Positions 1 to 10,646 of a DNA stretch of 64,000 nt are shown here, in pieces. The stretch comes from Aotearoamyces nothofagi. Lineage: Eukaryota; Ascomycota; Leotiomycetes; Leotiales; Tympanidaceae. Location: assembly GCA_015345905.1 (NCBI GenBank), contig JADDTR010000004.1:1240001-1304000 (forward strand), in the 5' to 3' direction. How positions within the stretch are numbered: position 1 is the first letter of the stretch; each line of letters starts with the position of its first letter. Position numbers and translations under genes: made by a program. Below the pieces are notes generated by a model. It was not told where the DNA came from. It saw only the letters and a program-made list of their open reading frames with translations, and made no database searches.

Positions 1-665
1 GAGTTATATAGATAGTAATATTCAATAATAATACTATTTGATTTCAATTATATTTAAAATTGCAATTCTATATTTTAGACTTCTAAACTCTTCTTTACTA
101 AGTTGTCTAGCTCTTTATAGAACTTAATTTATCTATACTTTAATTATTATCTAATATTCTCTTTTATCTTGGCCTTAGTATTGATATTTCTATCCTCTAT
201 ATTTATTGTAATACTTACTATATAAGAGATAAGTCTAATATATCTATCTTATCTTCTAATATCTCTATTTATTCTTTAATATCTCTCTCTCTCTTCTCAA
301 TTGACTTATTAATATCCTTTATACTATATCAATAATCGATATTGCTCTATTCTCTTAGTATCTTCTATTTAAATCTATTAAAGTACTTAACTATTATAGA
401 TTTAGTAACTGTATTAAGGTTTATCTGAGCTCTATAATATTTATATAGATTTTATATAATATTGAAAGTTCTTTCAACTCTAGAGTCAATAGCTTTTATA
501 AATAATTATTAGCTCTTTATATTACTATTTAATATTACTGTTTAGTATTACTGTTTATATATCTAGAATAGTAAGAATATTATAAGCTATCTATATAATA
601 GAAGAATAAGAACTCTCTAGTCTCTTCTATATAGTTAAGACTGAAGTTTTAATATCTATAGAATA
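1..665. repeat. AT-rich, RIP-like degenerate block
   Basis: Almost pure A/T with C surviving mostly in CpT and G in ApG; TpA is very frequent and CpA rare by eye. This is the expected footprint of repeat-induced point mutation on an old repeat. No open frame survives. The block ends sharply near 665, where a pyrimidine-rich leader of the next gene begins. The original repeat family cannot be recognised, and the block continues beyond the left edge of the window. Confidence 0.75.
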
Positions 666-843
666 AAAAGACAAAAGTAGATATTGTTCTGCTTTGCCTC
701 CCAACTTCTTTCTCAGTCCTCTCGATTCTGTTGCTCTTTTCCCTCTCCTCCCGCTAGACTCTCCTCGACATCTGATTCTTTTACCTCTATTTTGATCCTC
801 ATCATCGTGATCAGCCGGCTCCACATCCATAGGTCAAGTCAAC

Positions 844-3305
844 ATGGTACGACGTCAACCAGATGCGGACTTCTCGTCCGACGACGATACCGATCCTGAG
901 AGCTGCTTCGACACTGAAAATGAGGACAGCGACCATGATACAGATCCTACAGATACAGATACCGACGTCGAACTAGACGATTCAGACGTATCGTGGCTAC
1001 TTAAACAGGACAATGTCCATCCGCCAGAATATTACATCAATCAAGAAGATGAATTTGACGAAGCCGAGTTCGATACGGAGGACTACGGAAAGAACACTCT
1101 CACACTCTTTAATGTCATAAAGGATCGCTGGTATCGGTAAGTGCATATGCCCTCCCATCGTTATGTGTGGTTGCATCGCTAATTAATCTCCCTTATAGAT
1201 ACTGCAAATATGTCCGGAAGGATCCCGAACGATCGATTAGAGCCATCACCCTTCCCCTTCTGTACAGCTTCTTCGACTGGATGTTGGATCAGCGCCGGGG
1301 AAAGGGGGGAAGAAGGGTGTGCGGCATCAAGTCATCTAGCACCCTCGGCACATACTGGAAGATATTTCGGCTTATATATGAGGAGGCCAACGACTCGAAA
1401 ATCCATTCTAAGCTTAACCGCAAGATGCACCGAGTAAGTAGCCGTTGAACGTTCCTCTACCCTCCTTAAATTGTGAGTTAGGACTGACACTTGTGTTTCT
1501 TTGCAGGTGCTCCGAAAATTGGCCAAAAAACACAAGTTAAGTAACAAGAAACGGGAGAAGATGGCGGTTGACGTCGAAGACCTTGTGGGAATCCTCCAAA
1601 TCAACTTGACTACAACGAAGAAGAAGTACGGACATGGGCGCCACCGCATACAGCTTGCCCTCTTCCACCATTTCGCTGGATTCTCTGCGAACCGGCCCCA
1701 AGCCGTCCTCGACCTTTGCTACCGACACATTGTCGTCTCCTTACTCCGCGACCCCGAAGGTGGTCCGCACCGGATCTTGCTTGAGTTTACCTACAAGTTC
1801 ACAAAGCAGTTTCTAGGTATGAAAGATGCATAAGTTTACCATCCCCTGCCCCTACCCAATGTCGTAAAGTGTTTGTGATTAAAGGCAGCATTAACAAGAC
1901 TAGTAATACCTTTCCAGTTCCTGAAATCATCTTTGATCCCTCCCTACTTCTTAGTCCCCATGTTTTTCTACTGGGTCTGCTTTTCGCCGATAAGGCCTTT
2001 GCAGCTCCGAACCTTACATCTGCAAAGCAACTCAGCAAGTTAGACATACGACCTGGTACTAATCAGCTGTCATTACCGCTAAAACGTAGCATGGACAACA
2101 TCCCTATCTTCCGCAAGTCAATTACAACCACCTATGGCACAGAGATCTCGCCGGACGAGCCCTTGCCATACACAACCCTTTTGCCGTTAGTTAAAACGCT
2201 CGGCGTCTTAACTGGGTTCCTCCATATCCACCGCCCCTATAATCTCCGATATGGCGCAGCCAATGCATTTAATAAGAGCGGTCTGTCTCACATCCTCTCA
2301 ATCTCTTTTGTCAGATATGCTAACTAATAGATCACAGGCGATATAAGTGACGCCCTGCAAAACATGATGATGCAGCACGCTGACATGCGAACGTTTATTC
2401 AACACTACCTTAAGCGGCAGGTTACAGCAGACACTGCTGCCATCGTACGCGGCCTAGAACCTCAATACGAGCTAATGTGGGCAGCGGGTAGGATGAGTCG
2501 TTGGATCAATCCAGACCGGCCCCAAGAGCTTACAGAGGAGGAGTCCCTCTCTGTCAATAATGACCCTTACATTCGCCAACTCCTTGCCCAGCGAGAAGAA
2601 TTGAAATTCCGTTTTAAACGCGAGGCTACGAAACAGCCTGTATACCAACTCCTCGGCCGAGAGATCTTTAATGAGAGGCAACGAAAAAGATCATCACACT
2701 TGAAGCAAGTGCAAAGCAAGTGGGACGAGGAACACCCTGTTGAGGAGATTGAACTGCAACTCTCGGGCCTCAAATTTACCGACGATGTAAAGACTACCTT
2801 GGATTTATCTGATGAGATGCCTCCGGCACAGAGACGCTTGGTTGAGACAGTTATGACGCTCCCGGGGATAACCTTGGAAGAGGAATTTTGCCGCCGCAAC
2901 GCTGCCATCGATGCGGTTGCTGCGTATTGCAAATTTGAGGAGGGCGGACCTGTCCGTGGGAGGAAACCTGCGAGCAAGAAAAGCGTGCTCCTGCCCTTAA
3001 ACGCTGATCCACAAGTGATAGCTGCCATAGCTGAAGAGCAAGCGCTGAGTGCAGCTATACTATCGGTGTTCAAAGAGCACAGACCTCTTATATGCTTCGT
3101 CTGTCTCGGGCGGAAGAGTCTCCCGTTCGAAAAACGCGTGTACAATTTTGCAAGTCCTGGAGATCTAACTAAGCACTTCAAACGGAAGCATTTGTCCCAC
3201 ATTGAAGAAGGGCAGAGGCCCGAGTGCAAGATTTGTCCGATGCAGCTTGAGCACAAGATGCATTTTCAAAGACATGCTCAGGAGATACACGGTACCGTTT
3301 CCTGA
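844..3305 (+). CDS. DUF3435 (captain-type) tyrosine recombinase with C-terminal C2H2 fingers
   Basis: Five exons, 844-1136, 1199-1433, 1507-1816, 1885-2280 and 2338-3305, join into an uninterrupted 733-residue protein. All introns are GT-AG, 57-73 nt, and the last has a TGCTAAC branch site. Residues 11-80 are acidic and low-complexity. A tyrosine-recombinase fold follows: Arg239 in ANRPQAVLDL (box I), Lys273 or Lys276 in EFTYKFTK (beta-hairpin lysine), Tyr398-x-x-Arg401 in YNLRYG (in place of HxxR), His425 in MQHADMRT, and Tyr435 in QHYLKR as likely nucleophile. These spacings match lambda-integrase-type enzymes. Two zinc fingers end the protein: C664-C667-H691-H696 and C708-C711-H724-H729. 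The family (DUF3435, 'FluG domain') includes the captains that mobilise Starship elements. A captain normally lies at the 5' end of its element and is transcribed inward, so cargo would be to the right. The start is the first Met of the acidic region. Whether the enzyme is active is unknown. Confidence 0.85.
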
Positions 3306-3972
3306 TGTTCCAATAAACTACTACTAGCCCTGGGCTACGTAGCTGTATTTCGTCTTCATTCATCAAGATTCCCTAGTCGCCAGTGGTGGTAATCAAATTC
3401 GGTCCTTAGACGCTAATTTGTCTACAGCACCGTTTTCAAAACCTGATTGTATACCCAGCGCGCATTGCTAAATTGCTTGGCCGTGGTTTCCTGTTCTAGA
3501 TTTATGACTTTTCATATCAGGCGCTGATTGGCGCCGACATTACCTTTTAAAATACCCTTTACTATGCAGCCATTCTTATTAGCAGCTTTTAGAAAATATA
3601 CTTTAAAAACGAAGTCGATTAACGTTATTTGAATAGCGACTATGTACAGATTCACGAGGCCAAAGTGAGCTCCGATTTGGAATCTAACAGATCGGGAGGA
3701 AGAGAAAGGGTTGGATGCTGATAAAAATAGATTTGTGGCGCGCCACTTGGGCAGCAGTGTTTCGCTATTTTAAGCGCGTCCCGCCAGGCAGTCTAACTCA
3801 TGAATTTATAACAGTAAGAACATGTTTGTACTAAGGCTGCAAGATCAGAGGCCTTGAGAAGGGAGCCTATCTCCAGGTATATTTCGCAGGGAAGGCAGTA
3901 AAAGGGTATGTCAGCCGGTATGTCAGCCATCATGTACACTGATTGGTGTGAGAGGTTATTGTCGCGATATAT

Positions 3973-4083
3973 ACACTATCGACCGTCGGTAAGTCCGAGA
4001 TGCACTGGGACAAGACAGTGCGGCTCTGGGACGCGGCTATAGGCACGCTGCAGCAGGCTATTGCACTTGCCAAGTTTAGGTAG
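3973..4083 (+). pseudogene. Relic of a WD40 repeat, NLR (NACHT-WD40) type
   Basis: One short frame reads WDKTVRLWDAAIGTLQQAI and then runs into a stop. The WDKTVRLWDAATGTLQQ pattern is the repeat core of HET-E/NWD-type fungal NLR proteins, where such repeats come in near-identical tandem copies. Here only one recognisable copy is left, without NACHT or effector domain, so it is a fragment. NLR genes are frequent Starship cargo, which fits its place next to the recombinase, but a single repeat is thin evidence. Confidence 0.5.
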
Positions 4084-4325
4084 CGAGCGCTGAAGCTCCA
4101 GCGCACCCCTAACTAGCGCTGTGTGAAACTTGTATCGGGTGGTAAGGGCAGAGAGCGAATTTCATTAAATACGGTTTAGCTCGTAAATAAAAAATAGAAA
4201 GAAGTTGATCTTTGTTAACGTTAACGTTATCCTAAAAGCAATGAATAGTAGTGGTCAAATTGTAGTACGGGATTTTCGCCTTACAGGGGTGCCGATTAGT
4301 TATGTTGTTGCCTTAGGCAAACATA

Positions 4326-4450
4326 CTTCTCTTCAGAGACTTATCTTCAGAGCTATTTTCTCTTCAGATGTATTTTCTCTTCGGAGCAATCTCTGAAGAG
4401 TCATATTCTCTTGAGAGAAACATCCGAAGAGACACATTCTCTCCAGAGCC
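4326..4450. repeat. Array of self-complementary CTCTTCAGAG-like decamers
   Basis: About eight variants of CTCTTCAGAG occur in 125 bases, spaced roughly 15-20 nt. Some are in direct orientation (TTCTCTTCAGAG, TCTCTTCGGAG, TCTCTTGAGAG, TCTCTCCAGAG) and some inverted (TCTCTGAAGAG, TCCGAAGAG). Each unit is nearly palindromic (CTCT..AGAG). Short A/T-rich spacers separate them. The array is not part of any gene. It could be a protein-binding array, a small foldback element or a transposon end. Confidence 0.65.
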
Positions 4451-4463
4451 ATCGCTGGGCCTA

Positions 4464-4515
4464 GAAAATCTCACGTGATTTCCGGAAACTTAACTTAAGT
4501 TAGCGTGAGAATTTC
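4464..4515. repeat. 12-bp inverted repeat with palindromic centre
   Basis: The left arm GAAAATCTCACG (4464-4475) and the right arm CGTGAGAATTTC (4504-4515) are inverted copies with one mismatch. They enclose two smaller palindromes, TTCCGGAA and TAACTTAAGTTA. It lies directly right of the decamer array and just outside the phosphatase promoter. A foldback element or the end of a mobile element is possible; no target-site duplication could be assigned. Confidence 0.55.
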
Positions 4516-4720
4516 CACTTAGGTAATCCATCTTGGCGGCTCTGCCTCGAGCACCCAAATCTCCCTCCCACTTCTTCCACCTTTTCCGCCTTTTCGCTCC
4601 ATCATTCCACTATCCGCTCAATGTAGGCTTGTTTTTAAGCTGCAATCCTCGCTTCGCCGATTCATCGCCCGGTCTAATGCAGCAGCTGGCTCCGTCTCTA
4701 TAATCCACCGCACGATCAAC

Positions 4721-5296
4721 ATGTCGAACCCGTCAATCACCAAGATTGCCGATCAACTTTACCTTGGCGATAGCAAGAGTTCTCGTGATCGCAAAATCCT
4801 CGTTCAGCACAACATCACCGCCGTGGTCTCTCTCAGTGGGGGGCAATGGGTCCATTGGAGCCAGCCCTGGTATAAGGAGATCATCCCTGAAGGCAATCAC
4901 CTGTTCAGAAAGTGCGAAGACAGTATGACGCAAGACCTGCTGCCCGAGCTCGCCGACATATGCGACTTCATCAAGCAGCGCCTGGATTCCGGTTCTGTTC
5001 TCGTCCATTGCGACCGAGGTGTATCACGGTCTGCCACGGCCGTGATCGCCTATCTCATGCAAACTTATCAGTACGACCTCTCCACCGCCTTGGCCTTTGT
5101 GGGAGGAAAGAGAAGGATCAAGCCGAACGAGAACTTCAAGGAGCAGTTGGAGGTATGGGGAGCGGTTGGGGGCAATGTCTGGGCAGCTCGGGGAGTCCCC
5201 AAGCCAGAATATGCGGTTTACCTGGCAAAGAGGACAAAGAGATTGCAGGAGGCAGGGCTGACGGGAAACGAGCCAGTCGGCGTAACGTCCTTATAA
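4721..5296 (+). CDS. Dual-specificity protein phosphatase
   Basis: A single-exon protein of 191 residues covering a complete DSP catalytic domain. The P-loop is HCDRGVSRS at residues 96-104, with nucleophile Cys97 and phosphate-binding Arg103. Asp67 in RKCEDSM is the likely general acid. The downstream RIKPNENFKEQLEVW segment is the usual DSP helix. The enzyme should remove phosphate from Tyr and Ser/Thr of protein substrates, probably in cytosol or nucleus since no targeting signal is visible. Small stand-alone DSPs are common in filamentous fungi and the substrate cannot be told. The start is the first ATG after a pyrimidine-rich leader. It sits within the island bounded by AT-rich blocks, so it could be mobile cargo or host DNA; nothing in its composition decides this. 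Confidence 0.85.
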   Translation: MSNPSITKIADQLYLGDSKSSRDRKILVQHNITAVVSLSGGQWVHWSQPWYKEIIPEGNHLFRKCEDSMTQDLLPELADICDFIKQRLDSGSVLVHCDRGVSRSATAVIAYLMQTYQYDLSTALAFVGGKRRIKPNENFKEQLEVWGAVGGNVWAARGVPKPEYAVYLAKRTKRLQEAGLTGNEPVGVTSL

Positions 5297-6118
5297 CTAA
5301 CGACCTACCTTAAATGTACCACGCCTTACGTGCACAGTCAACGCCTGTCTTAATCCTTCAGATTGCGGTGCCCCAGATATCCGACTTCTTGTGGGAGGCT
5401 CTCTCTTGTCCTCTCTAGACAGTTACCTGTTCCCCAGTATCGTCAGGAATCTACAATAATGGTGGACGCGTTTTCGCTCTGATCCATTTTGGCCCCGTAA
5501 ACACGATGCCCCTCCGAATTTTCCTTACAACAGCCACCTTCCTCCCACCCAGGAGCGGAAGCCCGTGGATGGCCTTGCATGAGCTTCTGGAGGAATGCGC
5601 AGAGCAAGGATGCGTGAAGCATTACCGGGACTCCTTTACCCGCTTCAAAACTTTTATAGACACTCAGAAGAACATTACTTGTACAAACCTAGCCATGAGG
5701 ACTCGTCTGACAATGTGGCAGAGCCGGTGCTAAAAAAAGGTGGAAATACTAGGAGAGATACAACAGCTCGAAGGCCGGTTATAGACAGTCACCATGTCAC
5801 GCAAGGATCAGGATCACATTGGGAGTTTGTATACCCAAAAGTTGCTGTACCATTGTTCAACTATGGACGACATAATTGAAAAAAAGGAGAGTGTAGCCGG
5901 AGAATGGCTTCTCCAGAGTGACAAAGCATGCCGCCAAATACTAGAAGACGGCGGATGTGTGGCGAACTGCGTGAAGAAAGAAGCATGGTTGGGAGTGGAG
6001 TGATAGTTGGAAAGAACGGAACAGTCGGCGGTGGCAGGGCGAGAAAAAGCCCTCGGTGGTGACGGGACGTGGACCGAGGAGATATTTCATCATGAATATA
6101 TGGAGTCCACCTCTTTCT
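5297..6118. other. Intergenic; short frames of doubtful coding value
   Basis: Three overlapping plus-strand frames of 69-94 codons (5506-6003) lie here in different phases. One reads as amphipathic helix, but no family is recognisable and no splice model joins them convincingly. They may be remains of a decayed gene. Confidence 0.4.
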
Positions 6119-6511
6119 CTATATGCTGTTCGTGCACCTTAAAGGCTCGAGACCGGGCTGGTCGTACCGGAGTCTTTGTCTAGGGTGGGGTTCATCTGTT
6201 AGTATTCTTCTCCCGTGGTCAGGAGCTGGGGGTAGCAACTTACTGCTCATGAACTTATACCTGACACCTCCATACTCATCGGCAGGTCCTGTACCGCTTG
6301 CGGCCAGCCTCTTGAGCCAGTTTACAAGGCCCGGCGCCCTGAGGTTGACGCTCTTGTCGCCCGTGCCTGTGTGTTGGCCCCAGAGCGACACGGAGCCCCA
6401 TTCGACAAGTCTGGCTGGTGTCTCACCGATCAATGTCGCATCGGACTTGCTGAACTCGTTCGGAATGCCTGCATTAACGAGTTGTTTGCATTCCATGATC
6501 AGGTTGGACAT
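6119..6511 (-). CDS. Small two-exon hypothetical protein
   Basis: Exons 6511-6244 and 6195-6119 are separated by a 48-nt intron with a GTAAGT donor and an ACTAACAG acceptor end. The join gives an open frame of 114 residues starting MSNLIMECKQL and ending CTNSI. The 5' exon has balanced composition and could be genuine. I recognise no family. There is no signal peptide or membrane segment; the protein is basic and rich in Gly, Leu and Ser. It lies at the right rim of the recombinase island, next to the AT-rich block. It could be a lineage-specific gene, transposon cargo, or a remnant of a longer gene. An in-frame Met at 6556 would add 15 residues. Confidence 0.4.
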   Translation of the reverse strand: MSNLIMECKQLVNAGIPNEFSKSDATLIGETPARLVEWGSVSLWGQHTGTGDKSVNLRAPGLVNWLKRLAASGTGPADEYGGVRYKFMSSKLLPPAPDHGRRILTDEPHPRQRLRYDQPGLEPLRCTNSI

Positions 6512-6579
6512 GTTGGGCAGAGATGATGTGTGGTTTGGTTGTCGTCGAAGGTGCACGTGCTGGGCTGACTGGAGTTGCT

Positions 6580-8690
6580 TAGCTATAGAGCATTACTATA
6601 AGTTACAAAGAAAAAAGAGAAGAGAGCTCTATTTACAAAGTAACTCAAGTCGATTCTTAAAGAAGGTAAAAAGAGAGAAATCAAAGAGAGGAATTGACTC
6701 TTATATATCCCTGACTAAATACAGGGGTTACTACTATTCTTTGTTGTCAATAGATAGAGGCTTTCTTTATTGTCAATAGTATACAACTTAGTATTATAAA
6801 ACCTTTTCTTTGTTTGATTGCTGTCTAAAATAAGCAATTCACTAAAAGAAAGCAATAGCTGTCTAAAATAGTAAATTGCTTTTTCTTATCTATAAAGAGA
6901 GCCTTCTTCTCTACTTCTATTCTCTTCTTCTTTTTCTTCAAGATCTTCTCTCTTCTACTAAAGTAAGTATAGTAATATATAATAGTAATATAGAGTATCT
7001 AGATTTTAGCTGATCTGATAGTATTACAATTTATAATACCTTAGATAAAGAAGTCATCTAAGAAGATCAGCCTTTAAGACCAAGGTAAATATACCCTCTA
7101 TCTCCTCCCTCTATTACTTCAGACTATTAACCTTATATTATAGACACTTATACTACTTTATATATCTCTTTGTATACTAAAGTATTAACAAACTGTTGAT
7201 AGTATAATATTGCTAAGGCTGTATAGAATTGAATCTATAAGGCCAATAAGCTCTACTTCTATCTAAGGCCTTCTAAGGTCTTAGACAATTCTTGCTCTAT
7301 AAAGGTAGATAGTAAGTAATCCTCTGTCTAATATATATAATTACTAATTAAGAATAGTCTATACTCTACTTGAAATTAGATACTACCAAAAGGAGGTTAG
7401 ATTCCTTCTATCAAAATTAGTATTCTAGTATCTAGTTTATAAAATCATCTAGAATATAAAAATAGACAATAGTCTATAATACTAGTCCTCTACTATTCTA
7501 GTATTCTAGAAGGCTAGTAAGATATATTTGATCTTGTTCTTTAAGAGTAAGTTGAATCTCTCTACTAATTAATAATAAAATAACTAATAAATTCTAGCTT
7601 CTAATATATATATAATCTATACTAAGTGTATTACTATCTAGAGTAAGGATATATAGTTGGTAAAGTAGTTTTATACCTCTATAGTAGTCTAAGAGGTCTA
7701 TAATTTGTAAATAAAAATTTTTTAACTATAATTCTACTTTTGTAGTTATTAATATAATAGTAACAGTAAACAGTAATATAATAACATCTAGAATTGTAGA
7801 TATATTATACCTTTAAAATTCCTATATTTTCTAAACAGTAATATTCAATAGTAATATAATAATATATAAAATCTTAAACTATTCCAATTTTAATATAAAT
7901 AATCTAATAATATATTTAATTATTATAGACTGTTTTCTAGACTGGACTGTTTTGTTCTAGACTGAACTAAACTATTTATAAATAGTTCAGTTCAGTTTAG
8001 AGATTTCTAGACTAAACTATTTTAAAATAGTTTAGTCTAGTCTTACTATCTAAATAGTCTATAATATTATAATCTAGACTAGACTATTAATATCAATCTA
8101 GTTCTAGACTGAACTATTCTGAAATAGTCTAGTTCTATTTTAGAAGAAATAGTCTAGTCTATAAAACAGTCTATAAATAACTTTTAAGACTAGACTAAAC
8201 TAAACTATTGACTAGTCTATAATAATCTATATAACTATAATTGATAATTAATAATAACAATTCTAGAATACTATACTATATATATAATAGCAATCTAATA
8301 ATCTAATATAAATTAGAATAAATATCTCTTTATATCTAATATCCTTTAAACTTTATTAGTAACTATATAATATTCTAAACTATATAAATAAATTATATAA
8401 GATATATTTAATATATATAGAGTCTAAATATATTATTCTAAGATTAAATAAATATTATATTTATAGATAAGGAATTAACAGATTAAAGAAATACTATACT
8501 ATCGACTAGAGATAGACTATCTCAGAAAGTAGAAAAAGAGAGAATTGCTTTTACTGAAGCATTTATTTAACTGAATAATATAGTATACTAAGTTATACTA
8601 TACTTTATATAATAGATAGAAAGCAATATATAGAAAGTTAGAAAAATAGTATATTTACTTGTACAGATAGTTGTGTACAACTTCTAGACA
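6580..8690. repeat. AT-rich, RIP-like degenerate block
   Basis: About 2.1 kb of extreme A/T content with frequent TpA, rare CpA and no coding frame. The first 200 bases (6580-6780) are less mutated and contain a TATATATCC box and short direct repeats, as in a promoter-bearing end of a retroelement; I cannot name the family and treat it as a fossil. The motif GCTGTCTAAAATA occurs twice near 6820-6870. Long palindromes cluster at 7920-8230. Confidence 0.7.
8007..8040. repeat. 34-bp perfect palindrome in the AT-rich block
   Basis: The sequence from CTAGACTAAACT to AGTTTAGTCTAG around the centre TTTTAAAA is a perfect 34-bp inverted repeat without spacer. A second, 18-bp perfect palindrome centred on TTATAA lies at 7970-7987. 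Many further copies of CTAGACT/AGTCTAG lie between 7920 and 8230. Confidence 0.85.
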
Positions 8691-10646
8691 GCTCCGAATA
8701 CAAAGGCTGCGTATAGCATTGCTTGGCTAGTACTATATGTCGCAGGTCCTATACAATGTATGTTTGCAGTAGGTCCACCACTATCCTCAGCCCCCTCCCT
8801 AGACAACCATGCCGCCATCATTAGCAATCCAGGAACGACAATTCATCCCGACGGAGGAGGGCACCACCACCCCATCTCACCAGGGACATGACTCAGTCCT
8901 CTCAACGTCCAGCGTGTCAAGAAAAGGCCTCGGACAAATAAGCATACATAGTGGATGCACTCGCAGCGTCTCGTCCTCGTGCAGAGAGGGCGCTCACTAC
9001 CACAGCACAGCCCAGCACCCGTAAGCCACCATATCAACCACAGCACACCCATCTCACACGAAGACACCGAGTTACCGCCGCCAGCCCTCCCCTCCTCTCT
9101 GCCCCCCCATCCCCATCCCAGTTCTGGTATCCAGATTCCAGCCGCCTCCCTGCACATCGCCAAGCCCATCAGCCGACCCTGAAAATCATGCGATTTGAAA
9201 GGGGGGGAGGGAGGGAGCCGCCGCCGCCGCTTTTGGATTTATACTGTAGCATATCACATACGCAGCAAGACGCAGCACCATCTACCCGCAGCTTCCATAC
9301 CGTGCATAAGTAGGTTTCCACAACACCCCTCCCCTGGAGATCCGCCGAACCGAGCCCGACCGTGCCGCAACCTATCAGTGCGCGCCGGAGGCTTTGCTCC
9401 TAAATGAGAAATACGTGAAATGCGCGATGTTTTTTTTTTCTTCCCTGCGGGGGACGGGAGGGGACGGGGCAGGGTCGTGCCAGGGCTTGGACCTTGTTTT
9501 GGCTTTTCTGCAGCGACCCCTGGAATAGACGGGTGTGCTGGTGCTGTTCGCGGTGGAGGCGAGCGCGTGCAGATGGGGCGCGTGGATAGGGGTCGGCGGG
9601 AATACGGATAGGTACTCACGGCAGGTATAGGCTGTATGTAATGTGCATGTCAGCTGTGGATACGAGTGTCTTGGCTGCCGTGCTGTGTGCGATGTGGTGC
9701 TGCGAGTATGAACTGTGCCGCCGTGCTACCCTGGCCGGATCTCGGGCTTTGACGGTGGGAAGGATGGATCGGATCTGATCGGTTCGGTTGGAAGCGTGGC
9801 ACGGGTTAGGGATCTAGGTAGATAGATTGAGACGAGATGAGATGAGACGAGAGGGATGAGATGGGAGGAAAGGAGATAAATTAAGAAATAGATAGAGAGA
9901 CAAGCTGTAGATCGATTGGGAAGTTTTTCTGGAGAGCGGGAATAGTGATGCCTCTGAATGAGTATTGAAGATGGAGAATAGAAAATCGAGACTATACGAT
10001 GGATATAGGCATATTAAATAATATTAGAAATTATTAGAGACTACATACAAAACAAAAAAATATTTGACGATATACTGTATCATCTATATTATATGAATCA
10101 TATTATGCAATACAGCAACGATCACCAAGATAAAATACACAAACACCAAAGAGCCATTATTTTATCCTAGATCTTGCTCTTGGTAAACCATCTCTCACAG
10201 ATTTACTATTATCCTATATATACCCATTGTAAAATACCATTCGAGTGAATTAATTCTAGTCAAGCCTCAGTCCTCAACGACTATCGAGCATTACAAACCC
10301 TATATCCTAGCCCCAAGCACTGCAGAGGAGCCGTGCCTCTCTTCCTCTTGGGATGCGGAAACGTACTGCAACTAAACTGTCTAGAGATTGAACAGGGAGA
10401 CGACATATAAAGACTAATCGTCTACCCGTCCCTACCATGCTTTATTCATGACGAGTACGCTGGAGTGGTGAAAGGGACTAGATTAATTCGATGAAAGTGG
10501 CGAGACGGAAGGGAGATTGGCTGGACTGGTCTCGCTGCTTGTAAGGACGCTGCATTGTTTCCATAAGATCATAGTATAGGACGAGGAGTTTCAAGAACCT
10601 TGCCTGACTTCACACTGTTCTCATCTCTATAGTATACCATTCTGAT
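8691..10646. other. Gene-free interval right of the AT-rich block
   Basis: No gene can be supported. It contains a CT/CA-rich stretch (8770-9150), a run of CCG repeats at 9220, a G-quadruplex-like tract (listed separately), a GATGAGA-type purine repeat at 9820-9890 and an A/T-rich part (9950-10260). The frames of 60-120 codons here are low-complexity and overlap on both strands. Confidence 0.5.
9449..9474 (+). other. Candidate G-quadruplex tract
   Basis: Five G runs of at least three (GGGGG, GGG, GGGG, GGGG, GGG) with loops of 1-2 nt follow directly after a T10 tract and a short linker. The pattern satisfies the common G3+N1-7 quadruplex rule. No gene lies nearby on either side. Confidence 0.6.

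Larger units (their letters stand above)
3306..4720. other. Non-coding stretch with repeat and gene relics
   Basis: No continuous gene is visible between the recombinase and the phosphatase. It holds a WD40-like relic near 4000, an array of self-complementary decamers at 4326-4450 and an inverted repeat at 4464-4515, each listed separately. The last 200 bases before the phosphatase start are C/T-rich (for example around 4560-4600), like many fungal core promoters. Confidence 0.6.

Noticed and set aside
6580-6780. Possible promoter-bearing end of a retroelement in the less mutated part of the AT-rich block
   Set aside because: No matching second end or internal domain could be identified, so no element family or borders are claimed.
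8809-9619. Overlapping frames of 63-121 codons on both strands
   Set aside because: Low-complexity Pro/Ser/Arg-rich products from CT- and GC-rich DNA.
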